A DNA stretch of 26,973 nt from an uncultured Oscillospiraceae bacterium (GCA_900549155.1 URNF01000017.1:1-26973), one strand, 5' to 3'; positions 1 to 7,476 are shown, numbered from the stretch's first letter. The notes: generated by a model not told the origin, from the letters alone. Numbers and translations: made by a program.

Positions 1-207
1 CCTTAGCGCGCTGATTCCCTTGTAATTGCCTTTTGCATTGTTGATCTCCACCCACTTGGGGTTAGGGTCATAGGCATAGCTGCTTGTGACCTGCACATCG
101 CCGAAGCCGGCGGCCATGGCCGGAATGACCGAAAACGGCACCATGCCGACGAGCATGGAAAGCGCCAGCAAAAGGCTTAATATTTTACTTCGCTTTTTGG
201 TTTTCAT
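1..207 (-). CDS. Secreted protein, N-terminal fragment (runs off the window)
   Basis: Reading the minus strand from the ATG at 207 gives 69 codons with no stop before the window edge. The protein begins with a basic stretch (MKTKKRSK), a hydrophobic core of about 18 residues and an A-M-A-A cleavage site near residue 33, which is a typical Gram-positive signal peptide. A strong ribosome binding site, AGGAGG, lies at about 215-220. The roughly 35 mature residues visible are polar and match no family I recognise. It follows the zinc-ribbon gene on the same strand with a 59-bp gap holding a weak hairpin, so it may be read as a separate unit or by read-through. Secretion is well supported; function is unknown. 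Confidence 0.8.
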   Translation of the reverse strand, partial: MKTKKRSKILSLLLALSMLVGMVPFSVIPAMAAGFGDVQVTSSYAYDPNPKWVEINNAKGNYKGISALR

Positions 208-242
208 TGCTTTTCCTCCTTATATTCATTCAGATTGTTGTG

Positions 243-269
243 TGAAAGACCGCCGTGCGGGGTCTTTCA
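243..269 (-). terminator. Hairpin at the end of the zinc-ribbon gene
   Basis: A 9-bp perfect stem (TGAAAGACC with GGTCTTTCA) has a 9-base loop and overlaps the stop codon of the minus-strand gene ending at 267. No run of T follows on the minus strand, so termination may be weak. It could instead be an mRNA-stability hairpin. Confidence 0.4.
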
Positions 270-614
270 GTCGACAAAAGCTTTCAGGTACAGCGGCTGC
301 CCGCAGTGGGGGCAGAATCTTGCGTCGGCGGCAAGCACCGTACCGCAGCGGTCACAGTAGAGATGCCTTTCCCGGTAGCGGTCATACAGGGTTTTGCCGA
401 GAAGCCGCATACTGCAGTCGGGACATACGCTCTGCTTGCTGTCCACCACCATACCGCTCTCCATGACCAGCGTGCCTTCGCTTACATTGATGAACTGATA
501 ATAGAACTCCTGTGCAAACTTGCCGATCAGGGCGCCGCTGATACGAGCATCATCACTGCCAGCAGAAGGCTGAGCCATTTTCTTTTTTTCACTGTGTTTC
601 ACCCCGCTTTTCAT
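267..614 (-). CDS. Small zinc-ribbon protein
   Basis: The protein has 115 residues. Three CxxC pairs are visible: C64-C67, C87-C90 and C101-C104. The last two, ten residues apart, form a classic zinc-ribbon (C-x2-C-x10-C-x2-C); the first may pair with another site or partner. There is no signal peptide or membrane segment, so it is probably cytoplasmic. An AAGGA box sits about 7 bases before the ATG at 614, and a second possible start is Met13. It lies 9 bp after the receiver-like gene on the same strand, so the two are almost surely co-transcribed. The role is unknown: zinc ribbons of this size bind nucleic acid or protein, and the context suggests an accessory to the signalling genes upstream. 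I cannot assign a family beyond zinc ribbon. Confidence 0.75.
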   Translation of the reverse strand: MKSGVKHSEKKKMAQPSAGSDDARISGALIGKFAQEFYYQFINVSEGTLVMESGMVVDSKQSVCPDCSMRLLGKTLYDRYRERHLYCDRCGTVLAADARFCPHCGQPLYLKAFVD

Positions 615-623
615 ATGTCGTCC

Positions 624-1007
624 TTACATCGCATAAATCTGGTCCATCAAATATTCGGCGGTCATAGAGCCATAGAAAAACTGGTCGATGATACCGTTTT
701 TCTTTGCATCCCGAATATCCTTTGCCGCCTGTTTTTCGGTGTTGGAATCCACGATGAGGGCTATCTTGCAGTCGGGACATGTCGCCTTTATCTCGTCCCG
801 CAGCTTCATCCTCTCGCAAAGCAGCCATGGGGTATAGGCGGTAACCTCCATTAAAAGGACAAACGGTTTGTACACTCGGCACAGTTCGACAGTATCCTGC
901 GGTGTCTCCGCACGAACCACGTCGATATCATAGTTCGAATTTTTGAAAGCAGCCGCTATGGAATCGGCGAACAGAAAATTCTGCATATCGACCACAATTC
1001 TTTCCAT
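624..1007 (-). CDS. Receiver-like (pseudo-REC) protein
   Basis: The protein has 127 residues, the length of one receiver domain and nothing else. The fold pattern fits: a first strand MERIVVDMQ with one acidic residue (D7) where receivers usually have two, a third strand ending VLLMEVTAY in which Glu54 stands where the phospho-accepting Asp should be, a strand IALIVDS, and KKNGIIDQF, where the conserved Lys and the following loop are expected. Glu at the acceptor site usually means phosphorylation-independent or constitutively 'on' behaviour, which is inference here. A CPDC motif at 77-80 is unusual for a receiver. It precedes the zinc-ribbon gene by 9 bp and has its own extended -10 promoter. 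It may modulate the neighbouring LuxR-type regulator. Confidence 0.65.
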   Translation of the reverse strand: MERIVVDMQNFLFADSIAAAFKNSNYDIDVVRAETPQDTVELCRVYKPFVLLMEVTAYTPWLLCERMKLRDEIKATCPDCKIALIVDSNTEKQAAKDIRDAKKNGIIDQFFYGSMTAEYLMDQIYAM

Positions 1008-1073
1008 CGAACCATCCCTCCTTTTCCTTCGTGATATGCCCGATAAATTTGCTTCATCTTATTTTCCGACATT

Positions 1074-1082
1074 ATTATATCA
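1074..1082 (-). promoter_or_regulatory. Extended -10 promoter for the receiver-like/zinc-ribbon pair
   Basis: On the minus strand the sequence reads TGATATAAT, a perfect extended -10 (TGn plus TATAAT), 67 bases before the start at 1007. No good -35 is seen at the usual distance, which fits an extended -10 promoter or an activated one. Confidence 0.55.
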
Positions 1083-1130
1083 AGAAAAAAACGCCTTGTC
1101 TGTCCTCAAAAGCGGGGACAAAATCTGCTT

Positions 1131-1146
1131 AATTTGTAAACAAATT
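1131..1146. promoter_or_regulatory. Candidate operator: 16-bp inverted repeat
   Basis: AATTTGTAAACAAATT has 7-bp perfect arms around two bases. It lies about 50 bases upstream of the extended -10 at 1074-1079, a position typical of an activator site. The LuxR-type regulator encoded next door is one candidate binder; this is inference. Confidence 0.35.
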
Positions 1147-1183
1147 ATGAACAAAAACCGTTTTTGCTTCAGACAACAGCAAA

Positions 1184-1212
1184 GCCGCCCGGCTGATGAA
1201 AAGCCGGGCGGC
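1184..1212 (-). terminator. Terminator after the two-component operon
   Basis: A perfect 11-bp GC-rich stem (GCCGCCCGGCT with AGCCGGGCGGC) and a 7-base loop lie 43 bases beyond the stop of the response-regulator gene. The minus-strand tail is TTTGCTGTT, a short and broken T-run, so some read-through into the receiver-like gene is possible. Confidence 0.6.
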
Positions 1213-1254
1213 TGCATATGACTGCATATAACCGTCTCGTTTGTTGCATATATA

Positions 1255-1908
1255 TTAGGTTTCTTTGTGTTCTTCCAGCCAGCTCCCGGGTACCACCATG
1301 CGTTTGCCGACGGCTGCAATCATCAGGCGGTTGCGGTTCGTATAGCCTGTTTTTTCCAGCATTCGGTTAATGTAGGTCCGCACCGAGGATTCCGCCACAT
1401 TCAGTTTTACGGCAATCTCGGCATTGGTTTTTCCCTCACAGAGCAGGCGCAAAGTCTCCATCTCACGTTCGGACAGTTCACAGGAAAGCGTATTGCCGAG
1501 CCGTACAGTCGGTACACTGTCCGGCCAAAAGCGTTTGCCCGCAAGAGTGCCTTCAATCACGCTCACAAGGTCACCCGAAGGTGAATCCTTATACCAGAAG
1601 CTGTCGGCGCCGATTTTTTTTGCCCGATCAAGAAATCGTCCCTCCAACATAGAGGTCACCATAACGATCTTTATCCTGGGATAGAACTTCTTGATCGATT
1701 CAGCAGCAGTCAGACCGTCCGAATCACTTTCGGTGCATATATCCATGAGAATCAGGTCGATGTGACCCTCGCCGCAGCGGCAAAATGCTGCATCGGCACG
1801 TGTCAGCGTGCCCGCAACCTCGCAATCTGTGCACTTCTCCACACAGGAGCACAGATATGTTCTCGCCAGTGCCTGATCTTCAACGATCAATATTTTCCTT
1901 ATAGCCAT
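1255..1908 (-). CDS. NarL/FixJ-type response regulator (REC plus LuxR HTH)
   Basis: A 217-residue DNA-binding response regulator. The N-terminal receiver domain (about 4-122) has the acidic pair E10/D11, phospho-acceptor Asp56 (LILMDICTE), a Thr85 and Lys107, all in the expected places. A LuxR-type helix-turn-helix follows at about 144-200 (LSEREMETLRLL, then NAEIAVKLNVAESSVRTYINR). Length and layout match the family. It is the last gene of an overlapping operon: its start lies inside the end of the histidine-kinase gene (10-bp overlap), implying translational coupling and that this kinase is its partner. It probably controls transcription in response to a signal sensed by the 7TM protein. 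Targets are unknown; the separate promoter just downstream is one candidate. Confidence 0.93.
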   Translation of the reverse strand: MAIRKILIVEDQALARTYLCSCVEKCTDCEVAGTLTRADAAFCRCGEGHIDLILMDICTESDSDGLTAAESIKKFYPRIKIVMVTSMLEGRFLDRAKKIGADSFWYKDSPSGDLVSVIEGTLAGKRFWPDSVPTVRLGNTLSCELSEREMETLRLLCEGKTNAEIAVKLNVAESSVRTYINRMLEKTGYTNRNRLMIAAVGKRMVVPGSWLEEHKET

Positions 1909-2870
1909 AGGTTACCCCCCGAATTTCCATGCTTCGGCATCTCGATCACCAAAGAAAACTCCGGTAAGCTCTGTACTGTCATCTTTCCGCCCGAATTTTC
2001 TATCCTGTGGCGCAGATTGGTAAGACCACCGCCCTCGGTGATCTCCTTCTCCGGCGGCTTGCCGTTATTGCGTATCATGACGGTATAGCTGTATTCGTTT
2101 TCCCAAATATTCGCAGAAACCTCGGTTGCATTGGCATACTGAATGGCGTTGGTTAAACAGACCTGCATGGCGGTGTACATCAACTCCGCCTCACCGCCCG
2201 TCGGTTCTTCGCCTCTTATCCTCACGGTCACACCGCCGGTCTTTGCACTGTCAAGCAGTTTTTCCTTTGCCGACAGACCGATTGCATTCCGAAAGGTAAT
2301 TGCTTTCTCCCATTCACGGCACACAACATCCGCATCAATACCGTCAAATTCTCCCGTTATGTACTGCTTCGTCAGTGTAATGCAGGCGGCAAGGTTGTCG
2401 TGCATGGAGGATTTTGCGTCAAGTCGCTCCTTTTCCCGTGCTAATGCCCCGACATTATCGGAAAGCTGCTTCAATTTCTTCGAATCCTCCGCCAGCTTTC
2501 TGCTGTCATCGGCAAGCTGCACCAAAGCACGCTGCAGCTCGGTAACGTCGGCGGCGGTGAGCTGTATATAGCTCTTCCCATAACGATCGGTGACTTCGTT
2601 TTTTTCAAATCTCCATACCTTTTTGTCAGGAAACCGATAAGTATTCTCTACATCCGAAATCCGTACAATGCCATTCGGAAGAGCGGACAGCGCTTCCTCC
2701 ACCTCACCTAAATACTGCATATCGCTGTCAAGCAGCTGTCGGCTTAACTGATACATCTGCCGGTTGCAGAGGACGATACTGCCCGTGCTATCAAAAAAAC
2801 ATGCGGCAGTGGGAAGTCGATCAAAGCTCTCTTTGATGGCATTAAAACCTAAGCGCTTCATTTTATGCAC
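1899..2870 (-). CDS. Soluble sensor histidine kinase
   Basis: The protein has 323 residues and no membrane segment. Residues about 10-115 look like a PAS-type sensing domain, followed by a coiled coil (about 112-152). The dimerisation segment has His157 in MHDNLAACI, the H-D/E-x-L pattern of NarL-type kinases. An ATPase domain follows, with an N-box (about 236-247, N241), a G-box-like IRNNGKPPEK and GGGLTNLRHRIENSGG. The start is probably GTG at 2870, because AGGAGG is 7-8 bases before it; an ATG at 2861 is too far from that site. It overlaps the 7TM gene by 8 bp and the regulator gene by 10 bp. Since it lacks its own receptor, it probably works with the 7TM protein and phosphorylates the LuxR-type regulator. 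Confidence 0.9.
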   Translation of the reverse strand: MHKMKRLGFNAIKESFDRLPTAACFFDSTGSIVLCNRQMYQLSRQLLDSDMQYLGEVEEALSALPNGIVRISDVENTYRFPDKKVWRFEKNEVTDRYGKSYIQLTAADVTELQRALVQLADDSRKLAEDSKKLKQLSDNVGALAREKERLDAKSSMHDNLAACITLTKQYITGEFDGIDADVVCREWEKAITFRNAIGLSAKEKLLDSAKTGGVTVRIRGEEPTGGEAELMYTAMQVCLTNAIQYANATEVSANIWENEYSYTVMIRNNGKPPEKEITEGGGLTNLRHRIENSGGKMTVQSLPEFSLVIEMPKHGNSGGNLWL

Positions 2871-4488
2871 CGCTCACTCCTCCTATCAGCGTGCGAATAA
2901 GCCACAATCCGTCCTCCTGCTTAACGGTTACATTTGAAGAAACGAGGAAAGACAGATCCGCGGCACACTCCACCGACAGATCCATCTCATTGTCAGACAC
3001 GGAAATAAACAGAGAATGCAGCCCGTTTATCGTTGTTTCCGCAACGATCTTCAAAAGATCGAACAAACGCGCCACCTCTGACGAAAGCATCGGTTTTGTT
3101 GTATGATATACCACACTGCACTCTGTGCCGCAAACGGTCATGACCCTCACCGCCTCGTCTACAGTCAGCCGGAGCTCCTGCTGCGGCAGAAGCTCATATT
3201 CCAGGCTTAGAAAATACAGATTGGCGCCACGCTTGATGTAAGTGCCAAGCAGAAGGATCCTTTTCAGCAGGTTTTGTGTTTCGGCAGGCTCTGCGCCCTC
3301 ACATTGTTTCAGCAGTTGCCCGATCCTGGCTATCTGCTTTCCGTACTTTGTTTCCAATTCGTCATAAATGCGGTTTTTTTCGGTCAACTCATTCAGCTTT
3401 TTCTGTATAAGATAAGCTTCCTGCAATTTCTCTTTGTTGTTTTTTATTTTGGCCTTGTTTTCGCTCAACTTTGCGCGAAGTTCGGTCAGCGGGCGCACAT
3501 TATCCTGCCAGACGGCATATCCTCCGCTGATCGGCGCCGAAGAAATGCGTATTCCGTCGGGACGGATGATCTGAAGTCCGTTTTTCGGGCAAACCATATC
3601 TTCATCTGCAGCCCGGGAACGGATAACGATATTTCCGTTGCGGTCTGCGATACATGCTGCCAGTGTCGTTGCCTCGAACAGTTCAACATAGCCTGTATTG
3701 GACTGTATCATCCGGCAGCGTATACAGCTTTCATAAATTGCCGCATATAAAAGGCAAAACATCACATTCATATCGCCGAACCACCAGCGTACAGCCGGCA
3801 GCCCCGACAGATACAAAATCCCGTACAGAACCGTTATGCAGGCTATCACAAACGGTCTTATCCTTTTTTTGCTGCCGCTGGGGACGCGGCTTTTCTTCAA
3901 AAGGAGGACAAGGGAAAAAATCATGCACGCAACCATCCAGCCCATGCTGCAGAAGTAAAAAATACCGTGAGAGTAGCCATAATTGTCCGGTACGCCCGGC
4001 ACACCGCTGTCGAATGCAAACACCTGCTGGTGCAGGTCGTTGGTGATCACCAGCAAAAACAGTATGCCCGGAATGGCGACCAAAAAGCCGGCCTTTCCGG
4101 TCAGACGGTATTCCTCCGACTTCCCCAGCGTCAGCGCAATATACACTCCCAGCAGCGGTATAAACAGCATGGGCAAATAGTAGAGATACCAAATGTACCG
4201 CGCCACTGTCAGGTCAGTGACAAACTCATATTTCAGCGTGCGCAAAATAAGCCACAGCAGCATCAGCGCCGCAGTCAGACGCAGGCAGTGCAGCGCCTGC
4301 GTCTGTATAATGCGTCGGTCAAGGGAATAGCCCCACAGGGAAAACAGCAGCAAATATAGTACCGCACGGATATAACTCATCCAAGCGCCGCCGATGTCGA
4401 GCATAGCCAGTATCCGGCAGGAATAAGCCGCCGCAATGATCGTAAAAACCAGGATCATAGGGATCAGCTGTTTCGTATTCCGTTTCAT
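2863..4488 (-). CDS. 7TM sensor with coiled coil and degenerate kinase end
   Basis: The protein has 541 residues. Seven hydrophobic segments fill roughly 8-255, with ITNDLHQQVF at 148-157, a signature of the 7TM N-terminal domain of Firmicute histidine kinases. A short PAS-like part (about 270-330) and a strong coiled coil (about 333-400) follow. Where a phospho-accepting His is expected (NRIYDELETKYGKQI) there is none, and the C-terminal third keeps only the outline of a kinase ATPase domain, without a clear N-box or Gly-rich loop. It should therefore sense at the membrane but not signal by itself. The soluble kinase encoded next, overlapping by 8 bp, has exactly the missing parts. The ribosome binding site is weak (GCGAGAG), so expression may be low. 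The signal sensed is unknown. Confidence 0.85.
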   Translation of the reverse strand: MKRNTKQLIPMILVFTIIAAAYSCRILAMLDIGGAWMSYIRAVLYLLLFSLWGYSLDRRIIQTQALHCLRLTAALMLLWLILRTLKYEFVTDLTVARYIWYLYYLPMLFIPLLGVYIALTLGKSEEYRLTGKAGFLVAIPGILFLLVITNDLHQQVFAFDSGVPGVPDNYGYSHGIFYFCSMGWMVACMIFSLVLLLKKSRVPSGSKKRIRPFVIACITVLYGILYLSGLPAVRWWFGDMNVMFCLLYAAIYESCIRCRMIQSNTGYVELFEATTLAACIADRNGNIVIRSRAADEDMVCPKNGLQIIRPDGIRISSAPISGGYAVWQDNVRPLTELRAKLSENKAKIKNNKEKLQEAYLIQKKLNELTEKNRIYDELETKYGKQIARIGQLLKQCEGAEPAETQNLLKRILLLGTYIKRGANLYFLSLEYELLPQQELRLTVDEAVRVMTVCGTECSVVYHTTKPMLSSEVARLFDLLKIVAETTINGLHSLFISVSDNEMDLSVECAADLSFLVSSNVTVKQEDGLWLIRTLIGGVSGA

Positions 4489-4604
4489 AGGGGAAATCTC
4501 TCGCTTTCTCTCATAGGCAAAGAATGTCCTTTGGCAGTTTTATTTGCTTCTCGGCAGGGCGATTCCGAATGTGCATTTACCAAAGACAGTATACTAAAGC
4601 ATTA

Positions 4605-4817
4605 TCAAATCTCACTGTCGGATGCGAATTCCATTATGTCATTCGGCGTACAGTTCAATGCTTTGCAGATCTTACCCACGGTTTCAACCGTGATATTTTT
4701 ATTCCTGGTCATTTTGGAAATGACATAGTTGCTGATGCCCGCAGCCTCTTCCAGGTCTTTCTTCTTCATATCCCTGTCTATCAGCAATTTCCAGAGCTTT
4801 TTATAGCTTATATTCAT
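4605..4817 (-). CDS. Small XRE-family (Cro/CI-like) regulator
   Basis: The protein has 70 residues and is essentially one helix-turn-helix domain: LWKLLIDRDMKKKDLEEAAG, then SNYVISKMTRNKNITVETVGKI and CKALNCTPNDIMEF, the standard order of the five XRE helices. A GAGG box lies about 9 bases before the ATG at 4817. A good promoter (TTGCGT, 17 bases, TATTAT) lies about 70-100 bases upstream, with inverted AAAAACGCAA copies that could be its own operator. It sits 116 bp upstream of the 7TM gene on the same strand and could be read into that operon. Such short regulators often sit next to mobile DNA, and an IS remnant is adjacent. Confidence 0.85.
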   Translation of the reverse strand: MNISYKKLWKLLIDRDMKKKDLEEAAGISNYVISKMTRNKNITVETVGKICKALNCTPNDIMEFASDSEI

Positions 4818-4885
4818 ACCGTCAGCCTCGATTCAAACAGGATCAACCCGCAAAATAGGAACAGTCGGTCTTGGCTGTTTAAAAT

Positions 4886-4914
4886 ATAATATCATATTTC
4901 TTGCAAAAACGCAA
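4886..4914 (-). promoter_or_regulatory. Sigma-A promoter for the XRE gene
   Basis: Minus strand: -35 TTGCGT (4909-4914), a 17-base spacer and -10 TATTAT (4886-4891). It faces the 70-residue XRE gene. Confidence 0.65.
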
Positions 4915-4951
4915 CGGTTTATAAAGCGATGGATTTATTTTTTGCGTTTTT
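4905..4951. repeat. Inverted AAAAACGCAA pair at the XRE promoter
   Basis: AAAAACGCAA (4905-4914) covers the -35 box and its exact inverse TTGCGTTTTT lies at 4942-4951, 27 bases away. Two matching half-sites around a promoter suggest binding by the XRE protein (autoregulation). This is inference. Confidence 0.4.
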
Positions 4952-5041
4952 GTTACTTTCCACGGGGTAGGGAAATAAGGCATGACGATCGGGGACTCTT
5001 ATTAGCCCCTCATTTGGGCTTCTGTTCAGATTGGTATGTAA

Positions 5042-5395
5042 TATTGTTATATAGCAGAAATCGGTGATGTCCGCCGTTTTGCCCGTAAGCAATCTCCGGT
5101 TGTTTTTGCAGGCATTGACCCTGCACCGAACGATTCCGGAGACAAATACGGCAGAAACTCCGGCACCACCAAGCGAGGTTCTCCATACTTACGCAAAACT
5201 TTGTTTAACATAATGAAATGCTATCTTCAAAACGCCCCCGAAGACGAACCCGTTTACCAATTTATTGATAAAAAGCGTTCTGAGGGCAAACCGTACTTTG
5301 TATATATGACTGCTGCTGCCAACAAATTCCTTCGCCGTTATTATGCTAAAGTAAACGAATATTTAGTTCCCTCTGAAAATATAATCTCGGAATAA
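5042..5395 (+). pseudogene. IS110-family transposase, C-terminal remnant
   Basis: An open frame from just after a stop at 5039-5041 to the TAA at 5393-5395 encodes about 117 residues. It begins AEIGDVRRFARK and continues with FAGIDPAPNDSG and TTKRGSPYLRKTLF. These are hallmarks of the C-terminal transposase_20 domain of IS110/IS1111 enzymes, including the Ser of the SG motif. The N-terminal RuvC-like (DEDD) domain is missing and no start codon with a ribosome binding site is present, so this is a dead 3' end. A small terminator hairpin follows at once, as at the ends of many such genes. IS110 elements lack long terminal inverted repeats, so the element's own limits cannot be set from this copy. 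Confidence 0.8.
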
Positions 5396-5419
5396 GGTGG
5401 CTTTGCCACCCTTTTATTT
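5396..5419 (+). terminator. Rho-independent terminator after the IS110 remnant
   Basis: GGTGGC-TTT-GCCACC (6-bp stem, 3-base loop) is followed by CTTTTATTT, directly after the stop codon at 5395. The stretch 5396-5723 otherwise has no gene: it holds this hairpin, the possible IS end at 5590-5625 and the palindrome at 5669-5708. Confidence 0.6.
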
Positions 5420-5589
5420 AAAGTGTGTGGGGCTGCGGTTTTGCACCGTGAAAACCGATACCAATAAAGGCATTCCCTTATTTCCATTCCATTTCCCTTA
5501 AAACACGGCGCAAAATAAGGGAATCTAATTTTGCTGTTCTCATAAGTTTGCTCCGTCAGAAACAAAAAAATGATGCCCCACCGTTTTGA

Positions 5590-5625
5590 AGTGACCCCAA
5601 AAAGTCAGACACTTTTGGGGTGCAT
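5590..5625. mobile_element. Possible IS3-type terminal sequence (remnant)
   Basis: TGACCCCAAAAAGTCAGACA resembles the terminal inverted repeats of IS3/IS150-group elements. The stretch also folds on itself (ACCCCAAAA at 5594-5602 with TTTTGGGGT at 5613-5621). No IS3 transposase or second end is visible, so this would be a solo end left by an excised or deleted copy. The resemblance is from memory and needs a database search. Confidence 0.35.
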
Positions 5626-5668
5626 AGCACTTTAGCAAGTGCCTTTTCAATGATTTCACATTGTGCAT

Positions 5669-5708
5669 AAAGAAGCCATCCTGATCCGCGGATCAGGATG
5701 GCTTCTTT
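5669..5708 (-). terminator. Bidirectional terminator, 40-bp perfect palindrome
   Basis: Both arms are exactly complementary over 20 bases with no separate loop, centred on CCGCGG at 5688/5689. AAA flanks one side and TTT(T) the other, so either strand gives a stem with a T-tail. It lies 15 bp after the stop of the aconitase-X small-subunit gene and should end that operon. Confidence 0.75.
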
Positions 5709-5723
5709 TCTGTCGTTTTCTTT

Positions 5724-6170
5724 TTACTCAACCGTTACCAGACCGTCCTCGGAAACGGTAATCTGCATACCGTCCTTGACATAGGCAAGGAATTCCTCGC
5801 CCAGCTTGTCAATGACCGGCATGTTTTCGCCTTCCAGCCACACATCGGAGAGAATTGCTCCGGCAGCGGCAAGCGAATCGATGGGCTCAGAAAAAAGCAT
5901 ACACGCCGGGTTGCGCCCCATAGAGCAAGCGCAGTACAGCACCAGCCCGCCCGTCGTCGAGCCGATGGTGCGCGGCAGGCAAAGTGCCTTGCCCAGCATC
6001 TGTTTTCCGTAGAGGTCGGGGTTGTTTTGGTCGCCGCATGTCGCCTTCTTGTCGCCGAATTGCAGCGCCTTCTGGAAAGAGGCAAGCGTGTTCAGACCGC
6101 CGTGGGAGACCAGCGCCTCTGCGGTCACATGACCTGCTGCAACAACTCTGCCTTGAAAAGTCTTTTTCAT
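5724..6170 (-). CDS. Aconitase X small (swivel) subunit, DUF126-like
   Basis: The protein has 148 residues, the usual length of the separate small subunit of aconitase X. PDLYGKQMLGKALCLP and GSTTGG (70-75) with LYCACSMGRNPACMLF match the swivel-domain pattern (G-K/R-x-L-x-x-P, then GS-x-TG, then PA-x-I/L). In the family this domain closes over the active site of the catalytic subunit. The start ATG overlaps the stop of the large-subunit gene by 4 bp (ATGA) and has GGAGG about 9 bases upstream, so the two are translationally coupled and made in equal amounts. Characterised aconitase X enzymes dehydrate cis-3-hydroxy-L-proline (bacteria) or mevalonate 5-phosphate (archaea); which applies here cannot be read from the sequence. 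Confidence 0.88.
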   Translation of the reverse strand: MKKTFQGRVVAAGHVTAEALVSHGGLNTLASFQKALQFGDKKATCGDQNNPDLYGKQMLGKALCLPRTIGSTTGGLVLYCACSMGRNPACMLFSEPIDSLAAAGAILSDVWLEGENMPVIDKLGEEFLAYVKDGMQITVSEDGLVTVE

Positions 6171-7459
6171 GCCTTGCTTCCTCCTTTTGTGATCTGCTCA
6201 AGAATCTCGTCGTCGGTGTAGTAGCGTGCGCTCGTGTAGGTGCGCAGCTTATTGCTGGAGGTAATCACCGGCATGCTGGTGCTGAGCGGGTTATTCATGT
6301 ACATCAGCGGACAGATATAGCTGGTAATGACGCCGGTTTTTTCCAAACGGGCGGCATAGGGCGTGCTCTGAAATTTTTTCAGCACGGCAGGAGCTGCGGT
6401 GAAAACGGTGGGAATGACCACGCGGCTGTTCCCGGCGGCTTTCAGACCTTCCTCGACGCGTTGCGTCCAGGAAATCAGCTGTTCCAGACTCATGTGCGGG
6501 CAACCCATGAAGCAGAGCTTGGGCTTTGCATCCTTCTTTTTCCAGATCACGGGGTAGCTGTCATAGACACGCTGAAGCTCGGCATCATCGATCACATAGA
6601 CCTGTGCATCTTCCCGCACAAGGCTCTCCCCGTATTTGACCGCCTCCGGTGTGATGTTTTCCACATGGTACAGCCCAACGGCACCGTTGGAAGCGGTCGC
6701 CGCACCGAAATCCTTCAAATAGGTCTTGGCAGCATCGTCCAGTGTGCCGCCCAGCCACCGATCAAGACCGCGGATAAAGGGCACGTCCTCCATGACCTTC
6801 ATCCCGATGGCAGAGCCAAGCAGCTGTGCCTCCGGCTTCTTCGTTGTGCGGACCTCGACAATCCAGTCGGCACGCCGTCCTTCGTCCTTCAAAAGTCCGA
6901 AGGACGGGACATAGCCGACGACAGAGCCCATCAGGTCAATAATGCCGGAATTGCGGTTGCAGCGTGCGCCGAGCACGGAGTTCGCATAAACCACCGCCGA
7001 CGATTCCGACCACGAAAGGACTTCCCCGAAGCCGGGCGTGTTGCCGACCTCATCCATATAGCAGGTGCAGGTGAAGGCGTCCGGATCCATCAGTCCGAGT
7101 TTGTTAAGCTGCTTTTCATAGTAGTCCTGCCGCGTATACATGAAATGATTGAACACAAAGTTTTGCAAAAAGCTGCTGGGGACCTTCGGATCCAGCGGCC
7201 GCGGGTCGGCAGAAAACTTCTGTGCGGACACCGCACCGGCATCCAGCAGCTGCTCCATCAGGTGATAAACCGGGCCAAGCGCCTTGAGGCCGAAAGAGGT
7301 CACCAGATGGTTATACTTGCCGGTTACAGGCACCATTTCATCCGCGCCGAACAGTTCACCGTAGCGGATGAGTGTTTGCATAACCTTCGCCATGGTTTCA
7401 CCCCGGGAGCCGTTCAGAATTTCCTGCTGCTCCGATGTGAGTTTCATTTGATATCCCAT
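6167..7459 (-). CDS. Aconitase X catalytic (large) subunit, DUF521-like
   Basis: The protein has 430 residues, the normal size of the aconitase X catalytic subunit, a hydro-lyase that eliminates water from a hydroxy acid using an iron-sulfur cluster. Candidate cluster or active-site cysteines sit in the expected blocks: TCTCYM (C131, C133), GARCNRNSG (C167) and YICPLMYMNN (C383). Other family landmarks are EMVPVTGKYNHL, SWSESSAVVYANSVLGA and CFMGCPHMS. An AAAGGA box precedes the ATG at 7459, and the flavoenzyme gene upstream ends 17 bp away. The operon order (flavoenzyme, large, small) suggests that the dehydrated, unsaturated product is the substrate or product of the flavoenzyme. Cis-3-hydroxyproline dehydratase is the default guess; a different hydroxy acid is quite possible. 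Confidence 0.9.
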   Translation of the reverse strand: MGYQMKLTSEQQEILNGSRGETMAKVMQTLIRYGELFGADEMVPVTGKYNHLVTSFGLKALGPVYHLMEQLLDAGAVSAQKFSADPRPLDPKVPSSFLQNFVFNHFMYTRQDYYEKQLNKLGLMDPDAFTCTCYMDEVGNTPGFGEVLSWSESSAVVYANSVLGARCNRNSGIIDLMGSVVGYVPSFGLLKDEGRRADWIVEVRTTKKPEAQLLGSAIGMKVMEDVPFIRGLDRWLGGTLDDAAKTYLKDFGAATASNGAVGLYHVENITPEAVKYGESLVREDAQVYVIDDAELQRVYDSYPVIWKKKDAKPKLCFMGCPHMSLEQLISWTQRVEEGLKAAGNSRVVIPTVFTAAPAVLKKFQSTPYAARLEKTGVITSYICPLMYMNNPLSTSMPVITSSNKLRTYTSARYYTDDEILEQITKGGSKA

Positions 7460-7476
7460 TGCCGTCCATTCCTTTC

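Noticed and set aside
5341..5565. Minus-strand 74-codon frame over the IS110 remnant end
   Set aside because: It overlaps the terminator and the transposase 3' end, and has no ribosome binding site or family features.
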